From positions 1-26,814 of the forward strand of contig JAUCBJ010003363.1 in the NCBI GenBank assembly GCA_032718475.1: 26,814 bases of DNA, written 5' to 3'. Of the stretch, positions 18,172 through 26,814 are shown one piece after another. Numbering within the stretch: the stretch's first letter is position 1; each line of letters starts with the position of its first letter. The notes under the pieces are model-generated. The model did no database searches, was not told the DNA's origin, and saw nothing but the letters and a program-made list of their open reading frames with translations. The position numbers and the translations under genes are program-made. This DNA comes from Nemertoderma westbladi (lineage: Eukaryota; Xenacoelomorpha; Nemertodermatida; Nemertodermatidae).

Positions 18172-18915
18172 AATAAAGTAGAGGAAATCCTGCCAAGCAA
18201 AGGACATTGGTCTAAACTTTGCTGATGATTTAGGGATTTAGGAGAACTGTCAGAATCACCAGAGGGATCCTAAAGGCTCCAATGCTTATTGGAAATAATA
18301 AATTAGAAAACGGAATCTCAAGATTCGATCATTTGGGGCAGCAGTTGAACCGGTATTCCTATGGGAGTCCGTGCTGGGCTCTTTCAGAGGATAATAAATC
18401 TCTGGATGTCACATTCACAAGAATGCTACGCCGGGTTCACTATGTCAAGTACAAAGCACACATCTCCAACCAGACACTATATAACATTGGAGGTGTCTCA
18501 TTGGTTCCCCCAAGCTTGACACTAGAACAAAGCCGCCTCAGCTCTGCAGGACATTGCTTTCGCCGTGAGGACCAGCCTGTGCATAATCTTGTACTTTGGC
18601 AGCCTCATGGAGTGAATAAGCATGGTGGACAGCCCATGACTTTCGAGAGAAACATCTTAAAGGACACTGGCCTTGAAGATGCGGATGATCTAGCAAATGT
18701 CATGGGGTATATGGTGTTGGGGCGTAGCAACTTTGTTGATAAGCCGGCATAGCATTCTTAATGCACGCTGCATTGGGCTTGACAATAATTGTGGATTGTA
18801 TGGTGGTGACAAAATGTTTTTGTTAAGCCAGCATAGCATCTCAATGTAATGTACAGTTTCAATGCAGCACGCCGATAATACTGTAGTAGTACTGTAGTTG
18901 TAGAGTAGCCCTTAA
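18172..18915 (+). pseudogene. LINE 3' fragment, longest open copy
   Basis: The copy begins with GAGGAAATCCTGCCAAG, as the 14-kb copy does. The palm box FADDLG is readable around 18217-18234, then a stop follows. A 156-codon frame at 18282-18752 carries MLRRVHYVKYKAHISNQTLY, AGHCFRREDQPVHNLVLWQ, DTGLEDADDLANVMG and FVDKPA before the stop. The tail CAGCACGCCGATAATACTG is at about 18863. The thumb region between FADD and 18282 is deleted or scrambled relative to the 14-kb copy. It is a dead fragment, not a host gene. Confidence 0.85.
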
Positions 18916-19690
18916 AAATACTACAATCAATATTTCCTGATTGGTTTTACACAGGGTACCTAGCAACGAAAAATCACCAACAGATGGATAAAATAGCAGT
19001 TGCCCTTAAAACAACTAGAGTCCCTATTTCGGAAGCCCAAAACAACTAGAGTCACTAACCGATAACAAAGGGACAGTGACACAACTGAAAACAGCATTAA
19101 ATATACAAACACTGTGGGGCGAGCCACGAAAGTTAGCGAGCTTAGAATACGGGTACCAATCTCAACTTCGCGTCTGTCTGACGGTCTGCCTAGCGGTTGG
19201 TCGGTCGGTCCGTCCAATCTTTGAATGTTAATACGGCAACTCAGCGAATCTTTGATGAAATTATACCAAAACGTGGTAACCAAGTAGTACTGTATGTCAA
19301 AAGTTTAGAAAGTCTTCTGAATTTTTGCGTAGTGAAATTTCATGGTCCGCCGCTAGAGTCGCTAAATATCACTTCGTATAGGCTTAAAAACTTTTGAACC
19401 ACTTCATAGATTTTGAGTGACCTATGGATGTTCTCAATTAATTTTAATTATTAGGTAGGCCCCTATTTGGTAGACATTGACAATTAATATAGAATGTGAC
19501 AGACAGTCAGAGACCCACAACATCAGCATCGGCCGCTAGAGGGCGTTAACAATTTTACCGCTATAGTACAGTATAGTATTTCAATTTTTGAATTAGGAAT
19601 ATTATACAGTAACTTGCAGTTACAGAGAAAAGTAACTTTAATTTCCAATTCACAATAAGCAATACAATATACAACTGTATACACGTACAG
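18916..19690. other. Intergenic DNA, no supported gene
   Basis: A minus-strand 107-codon frame (18960-19283) crosses GACGGACCGACCGACC-type simple sequence at about 19165-19215 and resembles nothing I know. CCGCTAGAG words occur at 19351 and 19531. I see no splice-consistent exon. Confidence 0.4.
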
Positions 19691-19859
19691 ACGATTAGGC
19701 ATCGTTTTAGTACAATGAAAGCGAACTAAGAGGAAAGCAGGAAAGGGTTGCTAGCTGTAGCGTAGAGAAAGGCCTACGAAAAAAAACAGAATTCTCCATC
19801 GAAATCGCTTCTCCTTTTCTCCAAACTGGAAACAATCGTCTGAAGAGCGATGGTAACTA

Positions 19860-20084
19860 ATGTCTAAAATTCGCCCAACTGATCCACACCTGGATTTCGG
19901 GAAGATGGGGAACTACGAGATGCAGGGTGAGGAGGAGGTGGCGGAGTACTGTAGGGATAATAAAAGGCGCTACACCCTCGAAGATAGATGGTGGATTCGC
20001 TGGAACTTTGAAACGCCCTCCACTCTTCTTGAACTCAGCAGTTTCCGGTCAATGTCTCCGACAAACTCGATATATTCGACGTAA
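19860..20084 (+). CDS. Hypothetical 74-aa frame, possibly a first exon
   Basis: A single ATG-initiated frame encodes a charged, non-repetitive peptide beginning MSKIRPTDPHLDFGKMG and containing EDRWWIRWNF. It has no membrane segment or signal peptide. Composition differs from the repeat-derived frames around it: acidic and basic residues are balanced and tryptophans are clustered. A short upstream ATG (ATGGTAACTAATGTCTAA) overlaps its start, which would reduce translation. I do not recognise the protein. It could be a first coding exon of a spliced gene or a chance frame. Confidence 0.25.
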   Translation: MSKIRPTDPHLDFGKMGNYEMQGEEEVAEYCRDNKRRYTLEDRWWIRWNFETPSTLLELSSFRSMSPTNSIYST

Positions 20085-21365
20085 CAGTATCATGATTATA
20101 TAGTAAGAGTATCACGTTACTGCGTTAGGGAGCACAGCCAGCAAAAGAACCACTTAGGAAAGCTGTAACCTGGTGGAAACGGAATAGGTGGCGTTTATAA
20201 AAATTAGACGTACGTTTTCACGTTTAGGGCGGTAATTCGCTCGACAACCACCAACAGAATACTTTCTTACCATATTCAAATATATAAACAATTATAACAA
20301 ATGCAATATAATTCAATAATTATAGAATTAACAGGAATATGAAAGCTAGCTACAGACGTAAAATGTACTTATTACATACTGTACAGACATAAGTAATAAG
20401 TACTGTATGTTACTGGTACCGGTAGTACATAAAGTAAAACAGTTGGCCAACAATGTATTATTTGCAGGTTTATTTACATGGTCAATGTTGGGAGACCGGC
20501 CCCGTCCTCAAATCCCAGTACAGTATTGTATGCAGTGCTCCAGTGCTGGTCTGCTGCCTGGCGGTACTGCAAAAGTTAGCCTTCAAGTTTGAAGGCATAA
20601 ATCCGGCTGCCATGCCTGTCTTTTAGTAGGCTTGCTGTAGGGCTGTAGGAGGTAGATTCCGTATTACAGTAATAAAATGAAAGTGAATTCTAATCTGAGC
20701 GTTCGTTATGCAAATGTAGGCCCTACTGTAATGTACCGGCTGACCGGTGTTTGAGGTCCACTAATCAGCAAGAATGTTTAAGTCTCCTGTTGTTTTATGG
20801 GCTCCTGTATAGTAGGCTAGTAGTACTGTAGTAGGCATACTGTTATATTACTACCATTATCACACTAGTAGGCCTACTACCGGTAGGCCTATATACTGTT
20901 GTACTGTACTTCAATTTTAATACTTTCAATTTCACATTTAACTGCTACAGCTACATCCTTATATAATATATATTTTTATTATAAGCGGTATGTGTTTGCA
21001 CATAGGCGTATACCCGATACACTTGATGTGGTTCCGTCGATATTATTTAGTATTACATGTCAACTATTAGGATAAATTCATTTGAAAAATACATTATCTA
21101 TGACTGACAAGTATGTCGAGAGAACATAAATATGAATTTAATTTTTAATCAAAAAGTTAAACATTTACCTTGGCTTACAGTATGCATTCACTTTCTTTCT
21201 ATATAAACTATTTACACTGGACCGTTTCTGTATGAAGTTCTTCAAACCAATCCAGTAACCTTCCTTATTCGCTTGCACGTTCTTTACGAGAGCCGTGTAG
21301 TGAAGCATTCCAGCATTTGTGCGTACCGACGTATTGTGCGGTAAATAAAGTAAACCTGGTCCTGG
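20085..21365. other. Intergenic DNA, no gene recognised
   Basis: Sequence is rich in TACTGTA and TAGGCCTA words (for example 20815-20900). A 61-codon frame at 20407-20592 has no recognisable content. Confidence 0.4.
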
Positions 21366-22311
21366 TATACCATTGTCTACTATATATACGGCCTAACATG
21401 TTATCGATTTGGCCTTAAAAAAAGAGGCCAGTTTTTTTTTACACTATTTTTATATTTTGATATGGGGAGAGTTCTATAAATTGTCATTTGCTGCAATTTG
21501 GTCAATGGACTTAATTGGAGTCTCTTCGTTAAGAAAGATACTAAATTTTATGGTAGCTAGTATTTTAGGAGGTTTAGCTAGTAATTTCAACACTGGATCC
21601 GACAACCTACTTCCCTCTATAAATATTTTGTAGCAGCTAGTTCTTATTACTATTTGTATAGAAAATGTTCCAGAACATGTTAGCTATCCATTTTAAGAAA
21701 AAGTCACGTTCTAGAACAAATATTTTTTGTTCTAGAACATTTTTTAGAAAAAAATCTGGATTCTATTTAAAACGCAAGGAATCGTTCTAAAACGTTTTTA
21801 AAATCAATAAAAAAAATAGTGAAAATAAAATATAGTGAATAAAATTAAAATTTTGAAATAAATTTTTTTTATTGATTTTAAACACGTTTTAAAACGATTC
21901 CTTGCGTTTTAAATAGAATCCAGATTTTTTTCTAAAAAATGTTCTAGAACAAAAAATATTTGTTCTAGAACGTGATTTTTTCTTAAAATGAATAGCTAAC
22001 ATGTTCTGGAACATTATCTATACAAATAGTAATAAGAACTAGCTACTACAAAATATTTATAGAGGGAAGTAGGTTGTCGGAATCAATGTTGAAATTACTA
22101 GCTAAACCTATCTAAAACACTAGCTACCATAAAATTTAGTACTGTATCTTGCTTAACGAAGAGGCTTCAATTACGTCCGTTGACCAAATTGCAGCAAATG
22201 ACAATTTATAGAACTCTCCCCATATCAAAATAGTGTAAAAAAAAACTGGCCTCTTTTTTTAAGGCCAAATCGACACATGTTAGGCCGTATATATAGTAGG
22301 CCATGGGTATA
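21366..22311. mobile_element. 946-bp foldback (hairpin) element with TTCTAGAA palindromes
   Basis: Left arm 21366-21816 and right arm 21863-22311 are near-complementary throughout, leaving a ~46-base loop. Landmarks mirrored in both arms include TATACC/GGTATA at the ends, ACGGCCTAACATGT, GACAACCTACTTCCCTCT, GTTCTAGAACAAATATTTT and CTTGCGTTTTAAATAG. Each arm holds TGTTCTAGAACA-like palindromes close to the loop. A TA or TATA target duplication is possible but not resolved. It encodes no transposase; the 74-codon frame in the left arm is incidental. A diverged copy opens the window. Confidence 0.85.
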
Positions 22312-22422
22312 CATTATAGTTTATGCTAATTTATTTAATTTAAATAAATGTAATTATTTAATTTAATTTATTGATTGCAGGACTTATTATTCGATAAAAA
22401 AAAGTAAGCGGAAAACGCTGTG

Positions 22423-22450
22423 GCACAACCCACAAAAGAGTGGGTTGTGC
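22423..22450. repeat. Perfect 11-bp stem-loop
   Basis: GCACAACCCAC (22423-22433), loop AAAAGA, then GTGGGTTGTGC (22440-22450). It stands alone between two larger elements and has no T-run or other clear functional context. Confidence 0.75.
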
Positions 22451-22551
22451 ATGGTTTTTTCTGTTTCACACTCACCAAAACTTTATTATAGATTTCATAT
22501 TCTGGCCCAATTACAAAGCTATCTAGTTGCCTCAAAATCCTGAATCTCTGT

Positions 22552-24243
22552 ATATGGGTCAATGCCAACCATATTGACCAATGTCGTACGTGATTTATGA
22601 AATTTGTTGAATTTTGAAATTAACTTTGAGAATTTGCCATAGTGATGTATAAAACCAGAAAGTGCCCCAAAAATTTCTTGGCCGTTATTGAGAGAAACGT
22701 TCCGGAATGCAAAAATTGAGAAAACTTTTTGTCACGTATGGGAAATTTATAAATAGTTTTTTCGTATTTTATGTCCATATTCTTGAAAATTTGAAGTAAC
22801 AGTCGTTTACTGGTGGTATTGATATATTCGGCAAGAGATATCAGATCGAAGTGGAAAGTTTTCTAGTGGGGAAAAATTTAAAAATTCTGTCACTAAAAAT
22901 AAATTCATAGAGTGACAACACAAAGTTTCACTTTCTGGTAAACTTTGCAGTGAAAAGTGGGGCTAATTGTTTTTTTTCCTGTTAATAACAATGTGATTAA
23001 AAAAAACTGTTGCATATGGTCAACTGTAAACCGATATTTTATATCAAAAACCTAATTTGAAAATGTAAATAGACAGTTGTTTTATGTCATGTATGGGACA
23101 TATTGATATGGTATACAGTAGGATGGAATTTACATGGAAACAATTATTATAAATTTTGACATTTATTTTCCAATTACAAACAACTCATAAAATTCTCCAA
23201 ACAAATCCTCCGTACTAGAATTTAAGTCAAGTTTATCGTCCTTTCCACTGCCAACTCCTGTTCCATTCCCAACTTCCATCCCACTCTCAACTACTGTCCC
23301 AATCTCAAAACCCTTTCCACAAATAGTTAATTTGGTAATAAATTAATTTGGTCTGTTGTCAATTAAGGGGGAGGAGCAGGTTACAGTTTATCTGTGACTG
23401 GTAAGCCTCCAACCATTAATTAAATGTCAGTATTAATTGTTTTCACCATGATTAACTTCCCAACAGAATGTCAAGTATGGGACATCCTGTCACGTTATGG
23501 GACATGGCAGTTTTTTCAACCTGGCCAAATAAATGTTTACGTAGCAGTCTCACTGATACAACCCATACATGGCAAAACTATCTGAGAAATGGATGTGATG
23601 ATCTAAATCTTTATGAGTTCGCGTTTTCTGATAGAAAACCTCCATTAAGTCTGGGACACTTTTTTGGACCATTTTGGAAACGCTCAACGCAATTTATTCA
23701 TATGACCTGCTAAACCATCAAAAATTGGCAATCTAATTGAAACACTATGGAAGAATATGAGTGGAAGTGTTAACACATCGGGTTAATGGCCCATATTTGA
23801 CAATTTATATTAAATTAATCATTTACCGAGTGTCACGTTATGTGACAAAAAAAAGGACCACGTTAAATTTTTTTTTGAATTTCTGATATTTCAAATCAAA
23901 TTACTACGAAGCTACGTTTATTTGTTCACAGGAATTATACTCAGGAGGGATATTAATCGTTTGGCACCCGAATTGTAATTTTAATGGCCAAAATGAGCCC
24001 GTAATCACAATAACAAAATATGAATAATGTCCCGTAAGTGACGATTTTTTTTAAACTTCGTTGTCCCTTTCTCTATAACAAACTGTGGTTGCAGTGTATC
24101 ACAGCAGGAGGAGACCGATTATATGTGTATTCGGCAATCTAATTATCAAAGCCAACCGACCATTCATTCTCGAATGATTTACATTTTTGTATATTTTTTG
24201 TCCCGTTCGTGACTTGGTCAATATGGTTGGCATTGACCCATAT
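22552..24243. mobile_element. 1.69-kb element with perfect 30-bp terminal inverted repeats
   Basis: Bases 22552-22581 are the exact reverse complement of 24214-24243. The repeat starts ATATGGGTCAATGCC and ends ATTGACCAA. Homology continues inward with GTCGTACGTGA against GTCACGAACGGGAC. If the true tip is TGGGTC, a TA target duplication fits both sides, but this is not proven. A motif close to GTCACGTATGGGACAT recurs across the interior at about 22731, 23085, 23470, 23489 and 23829, and in reverse at 24026 and 24198. No transposase is recognisable; the 81-codon frame at 23468 simply crosses two motif copies. Confidence 0.8.
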
Positions 24244-24519
24244 TTTTGTTGTGATTGGTTATCAAATGGTCAAATATACACTTCTAAAAGCCATGAAATA
24301 TCTATGCCACTTCTGTCAAAATCCATGTACAGTTATTATTTATCGTATTATTTGTTATTGTAATTGTTAGTGTAATTGATATAATTATCATCGTATTATT
24401 TCATGCTATTTGAAGAGTTAGAATGAGAAAAAATGCAATTTTGAATAAATTTTTTTACGACATTGTGCAGTGGTCATATGACGCATATATGCGTCATGGA
24501 TCATGTGTCACAAAATGAG
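24244..24519. other. AT-rich DNA with an 18-base palindrome
   Basis: TGACGCATATATGCGTCA at 24479-24496 is a perfect palindrome with ATF/CREB-like half-sites (TGACGC). The rest is ATTATT-type low-complexity sequence. Confidence 0.5.
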
Positions 24520-24524
24520 TTTTG

Positions 24525-24640
24525 AAAAGGACACTGGTCTTGAGTTGAAGATGCGAATAATTTCGCGAAAGTAATGGGGGATAGGGAGTTATGGCGGCAC
24601 AATTTTATCGACAAGCCGGCATAGCATTTTTAAAATAAAA
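24525..24640 (+). pseudogene. LINE 3'-terminal scrap
   Basis: AAGGACACTGGTCTTGA...GAAGATGCG followed by GTAATGGGGGATAGGGAGTTATGGCGG and GACAAGCCGGCATAGCATTTTTAAAAT matches the last codons and 3' UTR of the LINE family. A small insertion and substitutions break it. It is the fourth fragment of the family in the window. Confidence 0.8.
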
Positions 24641-25051
24641 ATTAATTTGTTAGCAACAAAAATAATCTTTCTCTTATCAATTTCAATTTACCCAATTCCT
24701 ATACAAACCAAGTAAAGTACCAAAAAATGTTGTTTTCAATATATAATCATTGATATCATCAACGGATATAGATAATAATACCAATAATTATTACGATTTC
24801 ATTACAACCAATAAAACCTGTGGTCTGGACCTGAATCATCAAAACAATCTAAAATGAGTACAAATTGTGGGGAACTGCAAAAAATATGGTTACATGCGCT
24901 AGTTGGTGGAATCTTGCGATGACTATTTTAGCGATATGTTCGAATATCTTAGCTATCATTATTAAGGAACCGATTAAATCATTAATAATTTCAACGGGTA
25001 TTTATCTAATTGGATCGAGTTGAAAAAGTTGTAGTTTACATTGGATCCAGT
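24641..25051. other. AT-rich intergenic DNA
   Basis: No repeat, RNA gene or long frame is seen. Confidence 0.45.
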
Positions 25052-25171
25052 TTAAAGTTCTGTAAGTTCGACAAAGTCGCAATCCAACAATCGATCGAAT
25101 CTATTTCTTCTGGTACGGATGATAGCCCTGGCTGCCGTGTCGTTCTTGCCCCATCTTACCGCCAATAGCAT
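25052..25171 (-). CDS. Possible 3'-terminal exon of an unidentified gene
   Basis: On the minus strand TTTACTTTTCAG, a good splice acceptor, ends at 25172. Two downstream readings look protein-like. One gives MLLAVRWGKNDTAARAIIRT...FVELTEL* (39 codons, stop at 25052). The other gives DAIGGKMGQERHGSQGY...QKK* (stop at 25101). GC content is higher than in the surroundings. No upstream exon, canonical AATAAA or family match was found, so this stays a guess. Confidence 0.25.
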   Translation of the reverse strand: MLLAVRWGKNDTAARAIIRTRRNRFDRLLDCDFVELTEL

Positions 25172-25304
25172 CTGAAAAGTAAATTAGGCGAATCGAAATT
25201 AGATGAAGGGCGAGGCGTGCCCATAAAGTATGATATTCGTTGCTTCGAAATAATTGTGTCACGTGGTTGTTTGATACAATGTTGTGACCCTTTGTGATTT
25301 TTGA

Positions 25305-25340
<36 letters not shown>

Positions 25341-25761
25341 TAAAAATCAGATTAAAATTAAAAATCCTACTCTCTTCAGCAGGTCTTTGGATAACCAACT
25401 GCACTGTCATATTAAGAGAACGATTATTATGTAGCTGTTACGGCAGCTTGGATATGGCGTTGTAGAATAAATTGTGTGTGTTACGGCTAGTGTAACCTTT
25501 GAGTGTGACCAGCCGTGTACGTTATTCGGTTCAGTACCACGTATTGCCTATAGTTTATTACATCCCAGGTACCTGCGAGTGTGAGCGATAATGAAAACTC
25601 AAGCAAACGCAGAGTACGACGCAACTGTAAAAATAATGGCAGTTCGCAACTAGGTTTATTAGTATTACACGAAACGTTACAGTTCAAACCCAGTTGTCAA
25701 GGTAACTGTCGATATCATAATGTTTCCTCCAGAGAGTGAATTTCAACATTTACGTTAGAAG
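25172..25761. other. Intergenic DNA with a G28 homopolymer
   Basis: An unbroken run of 28 G lies at 25308-25335. The minus-strand 66-codon frame at 25487-25687 shows nothing recognisable. Confidence 0.5.
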
Positions 25762-26621
25762 TACACCATGACCCGTAATATAGTGTCACATTCTGATGAC
25801 ACGGACTTCCCTCCCCCCTAAATTTACCTACCATCTTTATCATATTGCTTGAAATTTGAAAACCCACTAGTTCAACTCACCGTGGTTGTTACCATGAAGC
25901 CGGAATTTTCTATTTCGCCTTTAAATTTTATTTATAAGCGTTTTAAAAAAGTGTCTTTTGTGAAATCGCATCCTCCGAATATTGGCCATTATTCACATTA
26001 GTTATAATTTTATCATATCATTAGAAAGCTTGCTTTGCAAAGATTCGAAATATGTAATAATATCTGAATTTCGTTAGAAACCAGCTAACATATATCCGTA
26101 CAAAGTTTGCAAGAAGTATCGTTCGCAAAAGGCCATTTATTCTATTTTAATAAATACACAAAATTCTGGAACATTTTGTTTATGTATGAATAGCTACGCA
26201 ATAGAGATATTGGACAGGCATACCGCTGTTGCCCACCTACTCATAAATAATACGTTCTAGAATTTAGAGTATTTATTAAATAGAGTAAATGGCCTAGCAG
26301 AGACCGATAATTCTTGCAATCTTTGAACGCCTAAATCTCAGCTGTTTTCTCATTCCTTCATTTCGAATCCTTGCAACGCAAGCTTTCTATTGATGTGAAA
26401 AAATTACGACTAAAGTGAAGAATGGCAATGATACAGAGGGTGCGATTTCGCAAAAGACACTTTTTTAAAACGCTTATAAATAAAATTTAAAGGCGAAATC
26501 GAAAATTCCGGCTTAATGGTAACAACCACGGTGAGTTGAACTAGTTGTGTTTCAAATTTCAAACAATATGATAAAGATCTGTAGAAAAATTTTTTGACAC
26601 TATATTACGGGTGATGGTGTA
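25762..26621. mobile_element. 860-bp foldback element
   Basis: The first 27 bases (TACACCATGACCCGTAATAT...) match the complement of the last 27 with one mismatch. Arms 25762-26172 and 26253-26621 share, in order, ATCTTTATCATATTG, CTAGTTCAACTCACCGTGG, TTTAAATTTTATTTATAAGCG, GAAAGCTTGC and GGCCATTTA. The loop is about 80 bases. CACCAT...ATGGTG flanked by TA on both sides fits a TA target duplication, as in Tc1/mariner-like MITEs. The loop edges carry TTCTGGAAC and GTTCTAGAA, echoing the 21.4-kb foldback. No coding capacity is visible. Confidence 0.82.
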
Positions 26622-26814
26622 TTAGTATATGAGCAGTTTGTTAGAAATATTTCCAGGATTGTTGTGTAACAAACGTAACTTAAGAGGTATTAGTGCTTAA
26701 AATTTGGATTCAAACAGGAACAGTTTAAAAAAAACGTCATTAATTATGTGTTGCACGACTCACCATTCTGGGTGGACTGTGGCATTGCCCACTGTTGTTG
26801 ACCCCACTGGGCTT
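26622..26814. other. Right window edge, nothing recognised
   Basis: AT-rich DNA without gene signals. Confidence 0.4.

Noticed and set aside
18960-19283. 107-codon minus-strand frame
   Set aside because: It runs through GACGGACCGACC simple sequence, has no recognisable domain, and no coherent exon structure surrounds it.
21660-22010. Heat-shock elements in the TTCTAGAA palindromes
   Set aside because: TTCnnGAA forms two inverted pentamers, but HSF sites need at least three contiguous units. The motifs also mirror each other because they lie in hairpin arms.
22423-22450. Hairpin as a microRNA or terminator
   Set aside because: The stem is only 11 bp and the flanks do not extend the pairing, so it is too short for a miRNA precursor. 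Rho-independent terminators do not apply in a eukaryote.
23468-23713. 81-codon plus-strand frame inside the 1.69-kb element
   Set aside because: It includes two copies of the internal GTCACGTTATGGGACAT motif and has no transposase motif; it is probably a chance frame.

Overview
This is eukaryotic, very probably invertebrate-animal DNA: AT-rich, low gene density, crowded with fragments of non-LTR retrotransposons, tRNA-derived SINEs and DNA-transposon relics, with one recognisable host gene. The mobile-element mix suggests a marine invertebrate, but no sequence here fixes the phylum, and the single gene is too divergent from the animal forms I remember to place it. There are no operons, ribosome-binding sites or CRISPR arrays. 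Many short open frames in the window are chance readings of repeats.

Layout. 1-260: piece of a foldback repeat whose better copy lies at 21.4-22.3 kb. 490-665: small TAACGGAG repeat cluster. 2.35-2.64 kb: interspersed repeat with an inverted partner at 17.7 kb. 3497-4273 (minus strand): intact intronless PCNA (sliding clamp), the only confident host gene; its upstream region is filled by a repeat rich in AAAACGTACC. 4585-4987: decayed retroelement coding fragment. 5.2-6.02 kb: GC-rich palindromic and minisatellite DNA. 6036-12643: five head-to-tail copies of a ~1.27-kb non-autonomous element with Helitron-like ends, carrying 35 palindromes related to the RFX X-box at ~150-bp spacing. 12646-12984: foldback built from TTTCGGCCGAAA palindromes. 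13.25-13.86 kb: GC-rich DNA related to the array's left flank. 14.0-15.1 kb: LINE fragment (minus), followed by two SINEs. 16128-18135: hAT-type element with a perfect 8-bp target duplication, containing a LINE fragment and a SINE. 18.17-18.9 kb: another LINE fragment (plus). 18.9-21.36 kb: mostly unassigned. 21366-22311: 946-bp foldback with TTCTAGAA palindromes. 22552-24243: 1.7-kb element with a perfect 30-bp terminal inverted repeat and a recurring internal motif. 24.5 kb: last LINE scrap. 25.05-25.17 kb: a possible terminal exon. 25762-26621: second long foldback.

The most unusual item is the tandem array: a rolling-circle-like repeat that has become a dense, near nucleosome-spaced series of X-box-like sites. 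All similarity calls were made by eye; no alignment, folding or database search was run.
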